DNA of 64,000 nt from positions 1 to 64,000 of the forward strand of contig JACDNX010000003.1 of NCBI GenBank assembly GCA_017656385.1. Reading direction: 5' to 3'. Below the pieces are notes generated by a model. The model was not told the DNA's origin. It saw only the letters and a list, made by a program, of their open reading frames with translations, and did not search any database. This document shows positions 17,313 through 26,549 of this stretch, in pieces; the stretch's first letter is position 1; each line of letters opens with the position of its first letter. Source of the stretch: Thermodesulfobacterium sp. (GTDB taxonomy: Bacteria > Desulfobacterota > Thermodesulfobacteria > Thermodesulfobacteriales > Thermodesulfobacteriaceae). A program made the position numbers and the translations under genes.

Positions 17313-18983
17313 TTAACCTTTTAAAAAGTATTCATTATATCTTTCTCTCAGGTCTTCTAAGTAAAGTTTCAATCTTCTACTTATAGTTTTTAACTGTTGA
17401 AATAATCTTTCTACTTTCAAGGAATCTTCCATGTTATAAGCAATTATCAATTCTTTACCTATATCATGCATTGTCTTATATGTTTTTTCAAATTCTCCAA
17501 AATCAAAATCTTTAATGATCTGTTTTAGTTTTTCACCTTCTTCGCTGTAATACCATTTACCAATAGGAAAGGCTTTATAGTCACCCCATCTTTCTGGATC
17601 AAGCCTATCAATGCCTTTGATATGAGCTTGCAAACGAAGTATATAACGGTCAACATCTTTTTCAAAAAGATCAAAGAGAATTTCTTCCATTTTTCTTGTT
17701 TTCACAGTTGAGGCTATAGTTTTCATATAAGAAGAAATTAGCAATGTTTCATAAGAACTTTCACTTATCTTATCCATTAACTCACTAATTTCGGAGGATA
17801 CCTGAGTTAATTCGTCAAATGCTTGATTTATTGCTTCTGAGGTTTTTACTCCCTTTTCAATATTCATAGCTATTTCCAGCCCCAGTTCATTTATTTTATC
17901 TCCTAAATTAAACACCTCAGATAAAATTTCCTTAAGTTCAGCTTCGTTGGCTCCTTCCTGAGATTTTTCAATCTTGGTTTTGATTTCTTTAGCAATATTG
18001 TTAATATTTCTTGTTATTCTTGATATTTCACCTATAGTTAAACTAAAGTCATCTACAACTATAGAGGTCTGAGCAACCTTTAAATTCTGAAATTTTATCC
18101 TCTCGTTTACATTCTCCACCAGTTTAAATATTTCGTCAACCTGTTCAACTAATTTAACAGAATAATCAAGAGTTTTAGATGAAAAGTTTTTCATATATTC
18201 TAAAACTCTTTCAGCACTTATAGCGATTTTCCCTATGAGGTCTTCTCTGTTCTTTATTTTTTCTTCTACAGATACAGTAAGATCTCCTTCTGCAATTTTA
18301 TTTAAGGTTGCAGTTATCTTTTCCAAAGGTCTGTGAGCTATTAAAATATAAGTAAAATATACCAGTAAAGAGGCAGTAATAATGCCTCCCAAACCTAAAA
18401 AAACATAGAGAGGAACTATAATTTTAAGTTCTTTAATTATGTAATCTATAGGCAAAACAATACTAATTGCTCCTATAACTTCTCCTTCTGATACATTGTA
18501 GTGACACCTTAAGCAGGATGTTTCTGCTTTAATTGGATAAACCCCTTTTATTATTTCTTTTTTGAAGTCCAGATGAAATTTTTCACTCCCTTCCAAAAGA
18601 ACCTGCTCCTCATCCTTATCCATTGGATAGTATTCTGGGCTTTCTTTTCCAAAAAGTTCATCAATCTTAGAAGTTCTTATTATCCTTATATTTTTTTGCT
18701 TTTTTAAAAATTCCTCTCTTATCGTTTTATAGTTAGCTATAGGATCTCCTTCCATCTTTTCAATTAAATTTCCGTGTTTTATTAGTGTATCATGAACAAG
18801 ATTAAACTGATTTTTTAAGTTAACATTTTTTGCATGTTCAATCCCGAAATAGTATGTCATAAAAGATGTAACACCAATGGTGAGAAGAACTAAAATAATA
18901 AAACAAACAACAATTATAGGCACTATTTTTTGATGGAGTTCTAATGTTCTATTTAACCTTCGAAACCAACTTATTAATCCCAT
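17313..18983 (-). CDS. Membrane sensor: periplasmic CxxCH domain, HAMP, coiled coil, degenerate CZB
   Basis: This 556-residue protein looks like a chemoreceptor without its signalling tip. A membrane segment (20-45) leads to a periplasmic domain of the DUF3365/Tll0287 type with the heme-c motif CLRCH at 157-161. A second membrane segment (about 187-212) and HAMP (about 213-265) follow, then a coiled coil lacking the conserved methyl-accepting hairpin. Residues 440-512 match a CZB domain (IGKWYYSEEG) with His454 and His506, but the zinc Cys is replaced (F472) and the last His position is Lys510. Heme or redox sensing is inferred. It lies between hemerythrin and dynamin genes. Confidence 0.8.
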   Translation of the reverse strand: MGLISWFRRLNRTLELHQKIVPIIVVCFIILVLLTIGVTSFMTYYFGIEHAKNVNLKNQFNLVHDTLIKHGNLIEKMEGDPIANYKTIREEFLKKQKNIRIIRTSKIDELFGKESPEYYPMDKDEEQVLLEGSEKFHLDFKKEIIKGVYPIKAETSCLRCHYNVSEGEVIGAISIVLPIDYIIKELKIIVPLYVFLGLGGIITASLLVYFTYILIAHRPLEKITATLNKIAEGDLTVSVEEKIKNREDLIGKIAISAERVLEYMKNFSSKTLDYSVKLVEQVDEIFKLVENVNERIKFQNLKVAQTSIVVDDFSLTIGEISRITRNINNIAKEIKTKIEKSQEGANEAELKEILSEVFNLGDKINELGLEIAMNIEKGVKTSEAINQAFDELTQVSSEISELMDKISESSYETLLISSYMKTIASTVKTRKMEEILFDLFEKDVDRYILRLQAHIKGIDRLDPERWGDYKAFPIGKWYYSEEGEKLKQIIKDFDFGEFEKTYKTMHDIGKELIIAYNMEDSLKVERLFQQLKTISRRLKLYLEDLRERYNEYFLKG

Positions 18984-19028
18984 TTAAAAACCTCCTGCAA
19001 TTTTTTATGTTATAGTACTTATAGCTCC

Positions 19029-19427
19029 TTACTTAATTTTACTTTCTAAAAAAAGACCGTATTTTTTATCCATAGTGATTATGTGATTTACCCACCAATT
19101 TTTTAGATACTTTAACACTTCTAAATAATTTATTTCTTCTTCAGGTTTTTGCATGAACTTATCTATAGTTTCTTTAAGTTTTTTATGTTCCTCTCTGTGT
19201 TCTTGAAGTTCGGGATATCCATATTTTTCCATCAAATTTTCCTCTAAAGTAAAGTGCTTATCAAAATAATTTATTAAAGAGTTAAAAGAATCCTTTAAAG
19301 CTCTTTTATTTATATTCAATCTTATAGCATCATAAATAGCATTGAATACATTTATAATTTTCTTGTGCTGTATATCACATTCATGAACACCTGTAATAAA
19401 ATTGTCATTCCACTCAATAAAACGCAT
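19029..19427 (-). CDS. Bacteriohemerythrin
   Basis: This is a single-domain hemerythrin of 132 residues that binds O2 (or NO) at a di-iron centre. All seven expected ligands are visible: His21, His58, Glu62, His77, His81, His115 and Asp120, in the family patterns HxxxE, HxxxH and HxxxxD. GAGGG lies 6 nt before the ATG. It is the first gene of the minus-strand operon, 45 bp ahead of the heme-motif sensor, so oxygen sensing or scavenging may be the operon's theme. Confidence 0.93.
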   Translation of the reverse strand: MRFIEWNDNFITGVHECDIQHKKIINVFNAIYDAIRLNINKRALKDSFNSLINYFDKHFTLEENLMEKYGYPELQEHREEHKKLKETIDKFMQKPEEEINYLEVLKYLKNWWVNHIITMDKKYGLFLESKIK

Positions 19428-19453
19428 TTATATCCCTCTGGATATAGTTAAAT

Positions 19454-19482
19454 AAGTTATTTTAAAATTATAAATAAGTCAA
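19454..19482 (-). promoter_or_regulatory. Possible promoter of the hemerythrin operon
   Basis: On the minus strand TTGACT (19477-19482) is followed after 17 bp by TAACTT (19454-19459), a weak -10. The start codon is about 27 nt downstream. Confidence 0.35.
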
Positions 19483-19701
19483 GTTTAAAATATTTTATAA
19501 AAATTTTTCGCAATAACTATCTTAGCTATATAAGTTCTTTCAGCATAGATATAGAGAGATTGGAAAAGGAGTTAATCATTGTAGTTAGGGATTTTTAGTG
19601 TTTTTATTTTTCACATGAACAAATTTTAAGAAAATAAAAGAATGGAAAAAATTTTAAAAGGATTTACTTTTTTAATATAAAAAATAAAAAATTGGATGGA
19701 T

Positions 19702-19730
19702 TTGACTTTTTTGAAAAAATAGGTTAAATT
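19702..19730 (+). promoter_or_regulatory. Predicted promoter of the radical SAM gene with overlapping palindrome
   Basis: TTGACT (19702-19707) and TAAATT (19725-19730) are 17 bp apart. An imperfect palindrome with arms TAGGT and ACCTA spans 19720-19738 and covers the -10, a usual position for a repressor site. The leader would be about 90 nt. Confidence 0.45.
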
Positions 19731-19826
19731 TTGACCTAAAATCAGAATAAAATTTAAGTATACATAAATCCTTTCAAACAAGTTTTTCTATACAGCTTTT
19801 TGAAAATTTTTAATAGGAGGTGGTTA

Positions 19827-20939
19827 ATGGAGAGAAGGATTAATTATATTATAAAATTGGATCATGTAGAGAAATTACCAGAGCAAGAGAGAGAAGAGTT
19901 AAAGAAAGTTAGTGAAAAATTTCCTTTTAGAACCAATGAATATTACCTTTCCCTTATTAACTGGGAAGATCCTGAAGATCCAATAAGAAAAATTTCCATA
20001 CCATCTAAGGAAGAGCTTACTGTATGGGGGAAACTGGATGCTTCAAATGAGAAGAAATATACAAAAGCCCGTGGTTTTCAGCACAAATATTCAGATACAG
20101 CTGTGATTTTAACAACCAATGTATGTGCTATGTATTGTAGATTCTGTTTTAGAAAGAGACTTTTTATTAACAAAGGGGAGGAAGTAGCTCTTGATATTTC
20201 AAAAGCCTTAGATTATGTAAAAAAGCATCCAGAGATAAACAATGTGCTTTTAACTGGAGGTGATCCCCTAATTCTTAACACATCTAAACTTGAAAAAATT
20301 TTGGAGGAACTGAGCAATATTTCTCATGTAAGAATAGTAAGAATAGGTTCAAAAATACCTGCTACCAATCCTTTTAGAATAATTAATGACTCCTCACTTC
20401 TCAGAATTTTTGAAAAGTTTAACTCGCAGAAAAACAAAAAGCTTTATCTTATGACTCACTTTAATCATCCAAAAGAGATTACAAAAGAGGCTAAAAGGGC
20501 AATAAGACTTGTGCAAAAAACTGGCACAATTACTTGTAATCAAACCCCTATTTTAAAAGGAATAAATGATAGTGCTGAAACACTAAAAGCCCTTATTGAA
20601 GAACTTTCCTTTACTGGAATAACCCCTTATTACTTTTTCCAGTGTAGACCAGTTGTGGGAAATAGAATGTTTTCAACAAATATTGAGGATACTATAGACA
20701 TTGTGGAATCTGCAAGATCTAAGGTCTCTGGACTTGCAGCTAAGGTGAGATATGTAATGTCTCACGAAACAGGGAAAATAGAGATCCTTGGTAAGACAAA
20801 AGAACACATCTTTTTTAGATACCACAGAGCTGCCAATCCTGAAGATGCAGGGAAAATTATGGTTTATAAGAGAAATCCTTCTGCTTGCTGGTTTGATGAG
20901 TATACTGAACTCGTTGAAGAGTTTAAATTTAATGCTTAG
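19827..20939 (+). CDS. KamA-family radical SAM protein (lysine 2,3-aminomutase-like)
   Basis: The radical SAM cluster motif is CAMYCRFC with Cys100, Cys104 and Cys107. The TGGDPLIL stretch and a C-terminal ETGK lysine, aligned with the PLP lysine of lysine 2,3-aminomutase, support membership of that PLP-dependent group. At 370 residues it lacks the C-terminal zinc-binding tail of the clostridial enzyme, so the substrate may differ. AGGAGGTGG at 19816-19823 sets the start at 19827, not at the upstream in-frame ATG at 19800. The glycosyltransferase gene follows after 29 bp. Confidence 0.88.
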   Translation: MERRINYIIKLDHVEKLPEQEREELKKVSEKFPFRTNEYYLSLINWEDPEDPIRKISIPSKEELTVWGKLDASNEKKYTKARGFQHKYSDTAVILTTNVCAMYCRFCFRKRLFINKGEEVALDISKALDYVKKHPEINNVLLTGGDPLILNTSKLEKILEELSNISHVRIVRIGSKIPATNPFRIINDSSLLRIFEKFNSQKNKKLYLMTHFNHPKEITKEAKRAIRLVQKTGTITCNQTPILKGINDSAETLKALIEELSFTGITPYYFFQCRPVVGNRMFSTNIEDTIDIVESARSKVSGLAAKVRYVMSHETGKIEILGKTKEHIFFRYHRAANPEDAGKIMVYKRNPSACWFDEYTELVEEFKFNA

Positions 20940-20968
20940 TCTGGATTTTCAGAGTAAAATGTTTATTA

Positions 20969-21829
20969 ATGAAAAAACCTTTAATAAGCGTTATTATCCC
21001 CACATATAACAGAGCTTATATTCTTCCTAAAGCCATAGAAAGTGTTTTTAATCAGACTTTTAGAGATTTAGAGCTTATTATTGTTGATGATGGTTCAACG
21101 GATGAAACTCCTTATTTAGTTGCTAAATACCCTCTAATTTATGTGAGAAAGCCTCATAGAGGTGTCTCTCATGCAAGAAATGTAGGAGTTTTGAAGGCCA
21201 AAGGAGAGTTTATCGCTTTTCTTGACAGTGACGATGTTTTCGTTCCAGAAAAATTAGAGAAACAAATTAAGTTTTTAGAAAAAAAGCCTTCTTATAAAAT
21301 TGTTCAAACTGAAGAAGTTTGGTATAAAGGAGAAAAAAGAATAAATCCCAAAAAAATTCATCAAAAAGCTGAAGGATGGTTTTTTGACAGAGCTATAAAG
21401 CTTTGTGTAGTCTCAATCTCTACGGTCTTGATAAAAAAAGAAGTTTTTGAGGAAATAGGGCTGTTTGATGAAAATTTTCCAGTATGTGAGGATTATGAAT
21501 TTTGGCTGAGAGTTTCACTAAAAATGCCTGTTGGTCTTATTAAGGAATATTTGGTAATTAAAAGCGGAGGAAGACCTGATCAGCTCTCTGCTATGAAAGG
21601 ACTTGATTACTACAGAACCTTAGCGCTTATAAAACTCTTTAAGAACTATCAAAAAGATTTAAAATTAGAACAAAAGCTCATGCTTTATGCTGAAGCAAAA
21701 AAGAAGTTTGAGATATTTTATAAAGGAGCTTTAAAGCATGGAAATTTTAAAAAAGCTTATTTTCTTAAGAAAGTTTTTAGAGAAACCTTTGGTAATTCTA
21801 TAATAACTTCATTCCGAAGTATTGAATAA
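20969..21829 (+). CDS. Family 2 glycosyltransferase
   Basis: This 286-residue protein has the GT-A fold of family 2. The N terminus SVIIPTYNRAYILPKAIESV and VDDGST near residues 39-44 bind the nucleotide sugar. FLDSDD near 84-89 is the metal-binding DxD region. An acidic ED motif (CEDYEFWLR) lies near 171 and would carry the catalytic base. Donor and acceptor are unknown; a cell-surface glycan role is likely. Confidence 0.9.
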   Translation: MKKPLISVIIPTYNRAYILPKAIESVFNQTFRDLELIIVDDGSTDETPYLVAKYPLIYVRKPHRGVSHARNVGVLKAKGEFIAFLDSDDVFVPEKLEKQIKFLEKKPSYKIVQTEEVWYKGEKRINPKKIHQKAEGWFFDRAIKLCVVSISTVLIKKEVFEEIGLFDENFPVCEDYEFWLRVSLKMPVGLIKEYLVIKSGGRPDQLSAMKGLDYYRTLALIKLFKNYQKDLKLEQKLMLYAEAKKKFEIFYKGALKHGNFKKAYFLKKVFRETFGNSIITSFRSIE

Positions 21830-21835
21830 ACAAAT

Positions 21836-24316
21836 ATGGAAAGGGAAAAAGGATTAAATGTTGAAGAGTGGTTTTTAAAAATATCAAGACCTCTTGAATT
21901 TGTTTCCAAAAATAACTTTGCAAATCTTTCCAAGACTAAGGGGCTTGAGAAAACTCTCAATTTTCTTATAAGCAATGCCCCTGAAGAATTAAAAGAGATT
22001 AAAAAAGAGCTTCTGGAACTTTGCACAGATTTAGAGAAAAGCTCGTTAGAAGAAAAAAAAGAAAAAATAATTAAAATGATAGATCTTTTGAGGTCTTTAA
22101 GATCTTCTACATCTGAGAGAGAGAATTCCTTTGGGTTAGAAGAAAGCAATAAAAATTTTGTTAAATATCAGGAGATATCGGAGAATAAAATCTCTTTAGA
22201 GACCTATCTCCGATACAAAGAACTTCTCAAACAACCTGTTCAGTTTTTAAAAGGCATAGGACCTCGTATTGCTAAAAAACTGGCAAAGAAGAATATTCAC
22301 ACTTTGGAGGATTTGTTATTTTTCCTGCCAAGAGATTATGAAGATAGAAGGCGGGTTACCCCGATAGGAGATTTAAAAGAAGGACAAAGAGCTGTGGTGT
22401 TTGGCGAAGTTCTTAAAAGTGGAACTGCTCATTTTTATAAAAGAAAAATATTTTATGCCTATCTTACAGATGGCACAGGATTTTTAACTTTAAAATGGTT
22501 TAATTTTAATGAAAGTGTATGGAGAAAGCTTTTGACACCTGGAAAAAATTTTTATGCAATAGGAGAGGTTTCCCGTTTTGGGAGAGATTTAGAAATTGTA
22601 CATCCAGAACTTATTGAAGAAGGCGATGAAGAAAAGCTTGCTACAGAAATAGGGCATATTGTACCAGTGTATTCCTCTGTAGAAGGTGTTTCTGAAAAGT
22701 ATTTCAGAAAAATTATGAAAAGTGCTGTGGAAGAATATGGAGATTATCTTAATAATTACATACCTACGGAAATCTTAAAGAGGAAAAAGCTTTATCCCTT
22801 AAACATAGCTATTAAAAATTTGCATTTTCCAAATTTTTCAGAAGATATAATCTTATTAAAAAGAGAAGAAAGCATTTATCACAAAAGTCTTGCTTTTGAT
22901 GAATTTTTCTTTCTGGAACTTGCTCTTGGATTAAGAAAAGGAAGAATAAAAAAGGAGAACGGTATAAGTTTTAACACGGAAAGCAAACTGGTTAATGAAT
23001 TTATTAAAAAATTGCCTTTTGAATTAACCTCTGCCCAGAAAAGAGTTATAGAGGAGATAAAAAAAGATATGAGAAGCGATTTACCTATGAACAGGCTTCT
23101 TCAGGGAGATGTGGGGTGTGGTAAAACTGTAGTTGCTTTTGTTTCAGCTTTAATAGCTATAGAAAATGGTTATCAGGTAGCTCTAATGGCACCCACAGAG
23201 ATTCTTGCAGAACAGCATTATTATAACTTCAGACAGTATGCTCAGATTATGGGAATACATGCAGCTTTACTTACCGGAGGAATACCACCATCTAAAAAAA
23301 GAGAAATTTATCATGGGCTTTCCACAGGGTTTATAAAGTTTGTAATTGGAACTCATGCTCTTTTTCAGGAAAAAGTGGAATTTAAAAAACTTGGACTGGT
23401 TATAATTGATGAACAGCATCGTTTTGGAGTTTTACAAAGAGCAGCACTCAGAGAAAAGGCAAAAGGTGTAGTTCCTGATACTCTTGTTATGACTGCAACT
23501 CCCATTCCCAGAACACTTGCTCTTACGATTTACGGAGACCTTGATCTTTCCATAATAAATGAAATGCCCAGAGGAAGAAAACCCATCATTACAAAACTCT
23601 TCTTGGAATATAACAAACGCAAAGCCTATGAAGAAACTAAAAAAGAACTTAAAAAGGGGCATCAGGCTTATGTGATACTTCCTCTTATTGAAGAATCAGA
23701 GAAAATGGATCTTAAGGCGGTAACAACTTATGGAGAATATCTTCAAAAAGAGGTTTTTCCAGAATATAAAGTAGGAATTTTGCACGGCAAAATGAGCTCA
23801 TACGAAAAAGAGAAAATCATGCATGCTTTTAAAAGAAACGAAATCCATGTGCTTGTTTCTACAACAGTTGTTGAAGTGGGAGTGGATGTTCCCAATGCAA
23901 CGGTTATGATTATAGAACATGCAGAAAGATTTGGTCTCTCCCAGCTTCATCAGTTAAGAGGAAGGGTGGGTAGAAGTGAATATCAGTCGTACTGCTTTTT
24001 GATAGCCTATAAGATCTCTATGGAAAGTGATGCCTACAAAAGACTTCAAATTTTGTGTCAAACCAATGACGGATTTAAGATCGCAGAAGAAGACCTGAAG
24101 TTAAGAGGTCCTGGAGAATTTCTGGGGACTAAACAATCGGGTTACTTAGAGTTCAGAAGAGCAGACATCGTAAAAGATTACCAGATTCTTCTTTGGGCAA
24201 GGGAAGAGGCATTTAAACTTATAGAAGAAGATCCAGAGCTAAGAAATTATCCTATTTTAAAGGAAGAATTGATGAGAAGATGGGAAGAAAGACTTAAACT
24301 TTCTGAAGTGGCTTAA
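21836..24316 (+). CDS. recG: ATP-dependent DNA helicase RecG
   Basis: RecG remodels stalled forks and branched DNA. This 826-residue protein carries an N-terminal extension (about 1-120, charged helices), the wedge/OB domain with LKGIGPRIAKKLAKKNIHTLEDLLFFLPRDYEDRR near 135-170, and the helicase core. Walker A is GDVGCGKT near 424-431, Walker B is DEQH near 525, followed by TATPIPRTLAL and the C-terminal QLRGRVGRS. No good Shine-Dalgarno precedes the ATG, and the upstream gene ends 6 bp before. Confidence 0.97.
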   Translation: MEREKGLNVEEWFLKISRPLEFVSKNNFANLSKTKGLEKTLNFLISNAPEELKEIKKELLELCTDLEKSSLEEKKEKIIKMIDLLRSLRSSTSERENSFGLEESNKNFVKYQEISENKISLETYLRYKELLKQPVQFLKGIGPRIAKKLAKKNIHTLEDLLFFLPRDYEDRRRVTPIGDLKEGQRAVVFGEVLKSGTAHFYKRKIFYAYLTDGTGFLTLKWFNFNESVWRKLLTPGKNFYAIGEVSRFGRDLEIVHPELIEEGDEEKLATEIGHIVPVYSSVEGVSEKYFRKIMKSAVEEYGDYLNNYIPTEILKRKKLYPLNIAIKNLHFPNFSEDIILLKREESIYHKSLAFDEFFFLELALGLRKGRIKKENGISFNTESKLVNEFIKKLPFELTSAQKRVIEEIKKDMRSDLPMNRLLQGDVGCGKTVVAFVSALIAIENGYQVALMAPTEILAEQHYYNFRQYAQIMGIHAALLTGGIPPSKKREIYHGLSTGFIKFVIGTHALFQEKVEFKKLGLVIIDEQHRFGVLQRAALREKAKGVVPDTLVMTATPIPRTLALTIYGDLDLSIINEMPRGRKPIITKLFLEYNKRKAYEETKKELKKGHQAYVILPLIEESEKMDLKAVTTYGEYLQKEVFPEYKVGILHGKMSSYEKEKIMHAFKRNEIHVLVSTTVVEVGVDVPNATVMIIEHAERFGLSQLHQLRGRVGRSEYQSYCFLIAYKISMESDAYKRLQILCQTNDGFKIAEEDLKLRGPGEFLGTKQSGYLEFRRADIVKDYQILLWAREEAFKLIEEDPELRNYPILKEELMRRWEERLKLSEVA

Positions 24317-24341
24317 AAATACTACAAGGAGGAGGGCTTAA

Positions 24342-25166
24342 ATGGATGATAACTTTAGAATTGGAATCATTGGTGGAAAAGGTAAAATGGGAAATCTTTT
24401 TAAGATCCTTTTTAAAAAAAATGGCTACCCTGTTGAAATATCAGATGTAAACACAGCTCTTACCAACACCGAGCTTGTGAAGAAAAGCAAAGTAGTTTTA
24501 ATTTCTGTTCCCATGGAAATTTTCCCAGAGGTGGTGAAAGAAATTTCACCTTTTATTGAAAATCATCACTGGATAATCGATGTTTGTTCTCTTAAAAGAG
24601 AACCTGTAAAAATAATGAGAAAATATTTAAAAAAGGGAGAAATTCTGGCAACCCATCCTCTCTTTGGTCCTTATGAGAAGGACTTAAGAGGAAAAACTAT
24701 TGTTTTTTATCCTGTTAGGGGAAGAAATGTATCCAGATGGTTTAGAGAACTTATGCTAAATGAGGGGTTAAATTTGGTGAAAATATCTCCTAAAAAGCAT
24801 GATGAAATAATGGCACTTGTTCAGGTAATAAATCATTTCTGGCTTATACTTTTAGCTAAGGTTATTAAAGATTCCGAGTTTTCCTTAAAAGAATTGGTAT
24901 ATCTTTCTACTCCGAGTTTTTTAAGACAACTTCATATTTTAAAGAGACTTGCCAAACAGGATACAAATCTTTATGCAAAAATTCAGCTTGAAAATCCTTT
25001 GGGAAAGAAATTTAGAAATCTTTTGTGTAAAAATTGCAAGATCTTAGCAAAGGCATTTAATTCAGAAAAAGCAGAGGAGTTGTTTAGAGAGCATTTCAAT
25101 TTTGCAAAAGAGATAGCAAAGGAATTAGAGAAACTTCTGAACGAAGTTTTTCCTGATGAGGTATAG
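24342..25166 (+). CDS. tyrA: Prephenate dehydrogenase-like protein
   Basis: This 274-residue protein starts with a Rossmann motif (GIIGGKGKMGNLF) followed by the TyrA-typical SVPMEIFPEVVKEI and the ATHPLFGPYE motif near residues 103-112. TyrA converts prephenate to hydroxyphenylpyruvate or arogenate to tyrosine with NAD(P)+. The C-terminal half is helical as expected. AAGGAGGAGG precedes the ATG. The 3' end overlaps lgt on the opposite strand by 42 bp. Confidence 0.88.
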   Translation: MDDNFRIGIIGGKGKMGNLFKILFKKNGYPVEISDVNTALTNTELVKKSKVVLISVPMEIFPEVVKEISPFIENHHWIIDVCSLKREPVKIMRKYLKKGEILATHPLFGPYEKDLRGKTIVFYPVRGRNVSRWFRELMLNEGLNLVKISPKKHDEIMALVQVINHFWLILLAKVIKDSEFSLKELVYLSTPSFLRQLHILKRLAKQDTNLYAKIQLENPLGKKFRNLLCKNCKILAKAFNSEKAEELFREHFNFAKEIAKELEKLLNEVFPDEV

Positions 25167-25925
25167 AAGAAGAAGTCCTGAAAAAATCATTACCAAGCAC
25201 AAAATTTGTCCCATACTCATCCAGCCAAAGATAAAAGGTAAACTCTGGGTATTTGTATGATCTCTTAAAAATTCAAATAGGAATCTGAGTATTCCATAAA
25301 GGATTAAAAATAGAGCAAGTTTTGTTCCTGGTATCCAGTTCTTTTTTCGCAAACTCCATAAAAATAGGAATAAAAATAGTCCTGTAACCAGACCTTCGTA
25401 GAGCTGAACAGGATGTCTTGGGATAGGTCCTCCTTCTGGAAAAACCATAGCCCAAGGAAGATTACTTGGGATTCCGTAGATTTCACCATTTATAAAATTT
25501 CCTATCCTTCCAAAAAAAAGCCCAATTGGAGCTGTAACCACAACCAAGTCAGCCCACCACAAAAAGGACTGCCTGTGCACTTTTATATAAATGTATCCAG
25601 CTAAAATCGCTCCTATTAAGCCTCCGTGAAAAGACATTCCACCCTTCCAGATAGCTATTATCTCCTCAGGATGAGCTAAGAAATAATCAGGATAATAAAA
25701 AAAGCAAAAACCCAAACGAGCACTTATTATCAGTCCTAAAAAGCTGTAAAAAAGCAAATTTTCAAGAAAAGGATAAAGATCTTTTTTCCCTCTTTCTTTA
25801 AGCTGATATTTACATAAAAGAAGACAGCATAGAAAACTTATTACATACATCAAACCATACCATCTTACCGCAAAAGGACCGATTTTAAAAATAACAGGAT
25901 CAATTTTAGGATAAGTAAGCATCAC
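25125..25925 (-). CDS. lgt: Prolipoprotein diacylglyceryl transferase
   Basis: Lgt transfers diacylglycerol to the lipobox cysteine of prolipoproteins in the inner membrane. The 266-residue protein has about seven hydrophobic segments. The Lgt signature FFGRIGNFINGEIYG is near residues 137-151, MSFHGGLIGA near 95-104 and RHPVQLYEG near 170-178. It supplies the lipid anchor for lipoproteins in this window. It overlaps the nth coding region by 20 bp. Confidence 0.96.
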   Translation of the reverse strand: MMLTYPKIDPVIFKIGPFAVRWYGLMYVISFLCCLLLCKYQLKERGKKDLYPFLENLLFYSFLGLIISARLGFCFFYYPDYFLAHPEEIIAIWKGGMSFHGGLIGAILAGYIYIKVHRQSFLWWADLVVVTAPIGLFFGRIGNFINGEIYGIPSNLPWAMVFPEGGPIPRHPVQLYEGLVTGLFLFLFLWSLRKKNWIPGTKLALFLILYGILRFLFEFLRDHTNTQSLPFIFGWMSMGQILCLVMIFSGLLLLYLIRKNFVQKFL

Positions 25926-26547
25926 AAAGATCCTTTAAAATACATTCTTCGCATTTTGGTTTTCTTGCAATACAAATTTTTCTTCCATGTGCCTGCATTA
26001 GATAAGGGAAAATAAACCAATCTTTCTTAGACACTACTTCCATAAGCTCTTTTTCAATTTTCTCAGGCTGTTTAGAAGTTGCTAATCCTATACGCTGAGA
26101 AAGTCTTCTAACATGAGTATCAACAGGAATTCCTTCTACAATTCCATAAGCATTTGCAAGCACTATGTTTGCAGTTTTTCTTGCAACTCCTGGAAGATCC
26201 ATAAGTTCTTCTATAGTTTTGGGAACTTCTCCTTTGTGTTTTTCTACTATTATTTTGCAGGCCTCTTTAATATACTGAGCTTTTTGTTTGTAAAAACCAG
26301 TGCTTTTTATGTCTTCTGCAAGTTCATTAAGATCTGCCTTTGCAAAGTCCTCTGCAGTCTTATATTTTCTAAAAAGTTCTTTAGTAACCTCATTTACCCT
26401 TTCATCTGTGCACTGAGCTGATAGAATTGTTGCTATAAGAAGCTGAAGCGGATTTTCAAATTTAAGGGCTATCTTCGCATCAGGATAAGTTTTTTTTAAT
26501 CTTTTAATCACTTCTTTTGCTTTTTCCTTAACCTCTTTTTTCGCCAT
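25906..26547 (-). CDS. nth: Endonuclease III
   Basis: This DNA glycosylase/AP lyase removes oxidised pyrimidines. It has the catalytic Lys in the LSAQCTDERVNEV region context, the helix-hairpin-helix LPGVARKTANIVL with the catalytic Asp in VDTHVRR, and the [4Fe-4S] ligands C-x6-C-x2-C-x5-C at the C terminus (CIARKPKCEECILKDLC). The in-frame upstream ATG at 26565 would overlap the previous gene; GAGGTG just before the ATG at 26547 favours the shorter start. Confidence 0.95.
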   Translation of the reverse strand: MAKKEVKEKAKEVIKRLKKTYPDAKIALKFENPLQLLIATILSAQCTDERVNEVTKELFRKYKTAEDFAKADLNELAEDIKSTGFYKQKAQYIKEACKIIVEKHKGEVPKTIEELMDLPGVARKTANIVLANAYGIVEGIPVDTHVRRLSQRIGLATSKQPEKIEKELMEVVSKKDWFIFPYLMQAHGRKICIARKPKCEECILKDLCDAYLS

Positions 26548-26549
26548 TT

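Larger units (their letters stand above)
19428..19826. other. Divergent intergenic region with promoters for both flanking genes
   Basis: This 400-bp AT-rich region separates the hemerythrin operon (minus) from the radical SAM gene (plus). It contains predicted promoters for each side and an imperfect palindrome at 19720-19738. A short frame near 19553-19606 (ending IERLEKELIIVVRDF) may be a coding relic but is too short to identify. Confidence 0.5.

Noticed and set aside
19800-19826. Upstream ATG of the radical SAM gene
   Set aside because: AGGAGGTGG lies between it and the ATG at 19827, which has ideal spacing.
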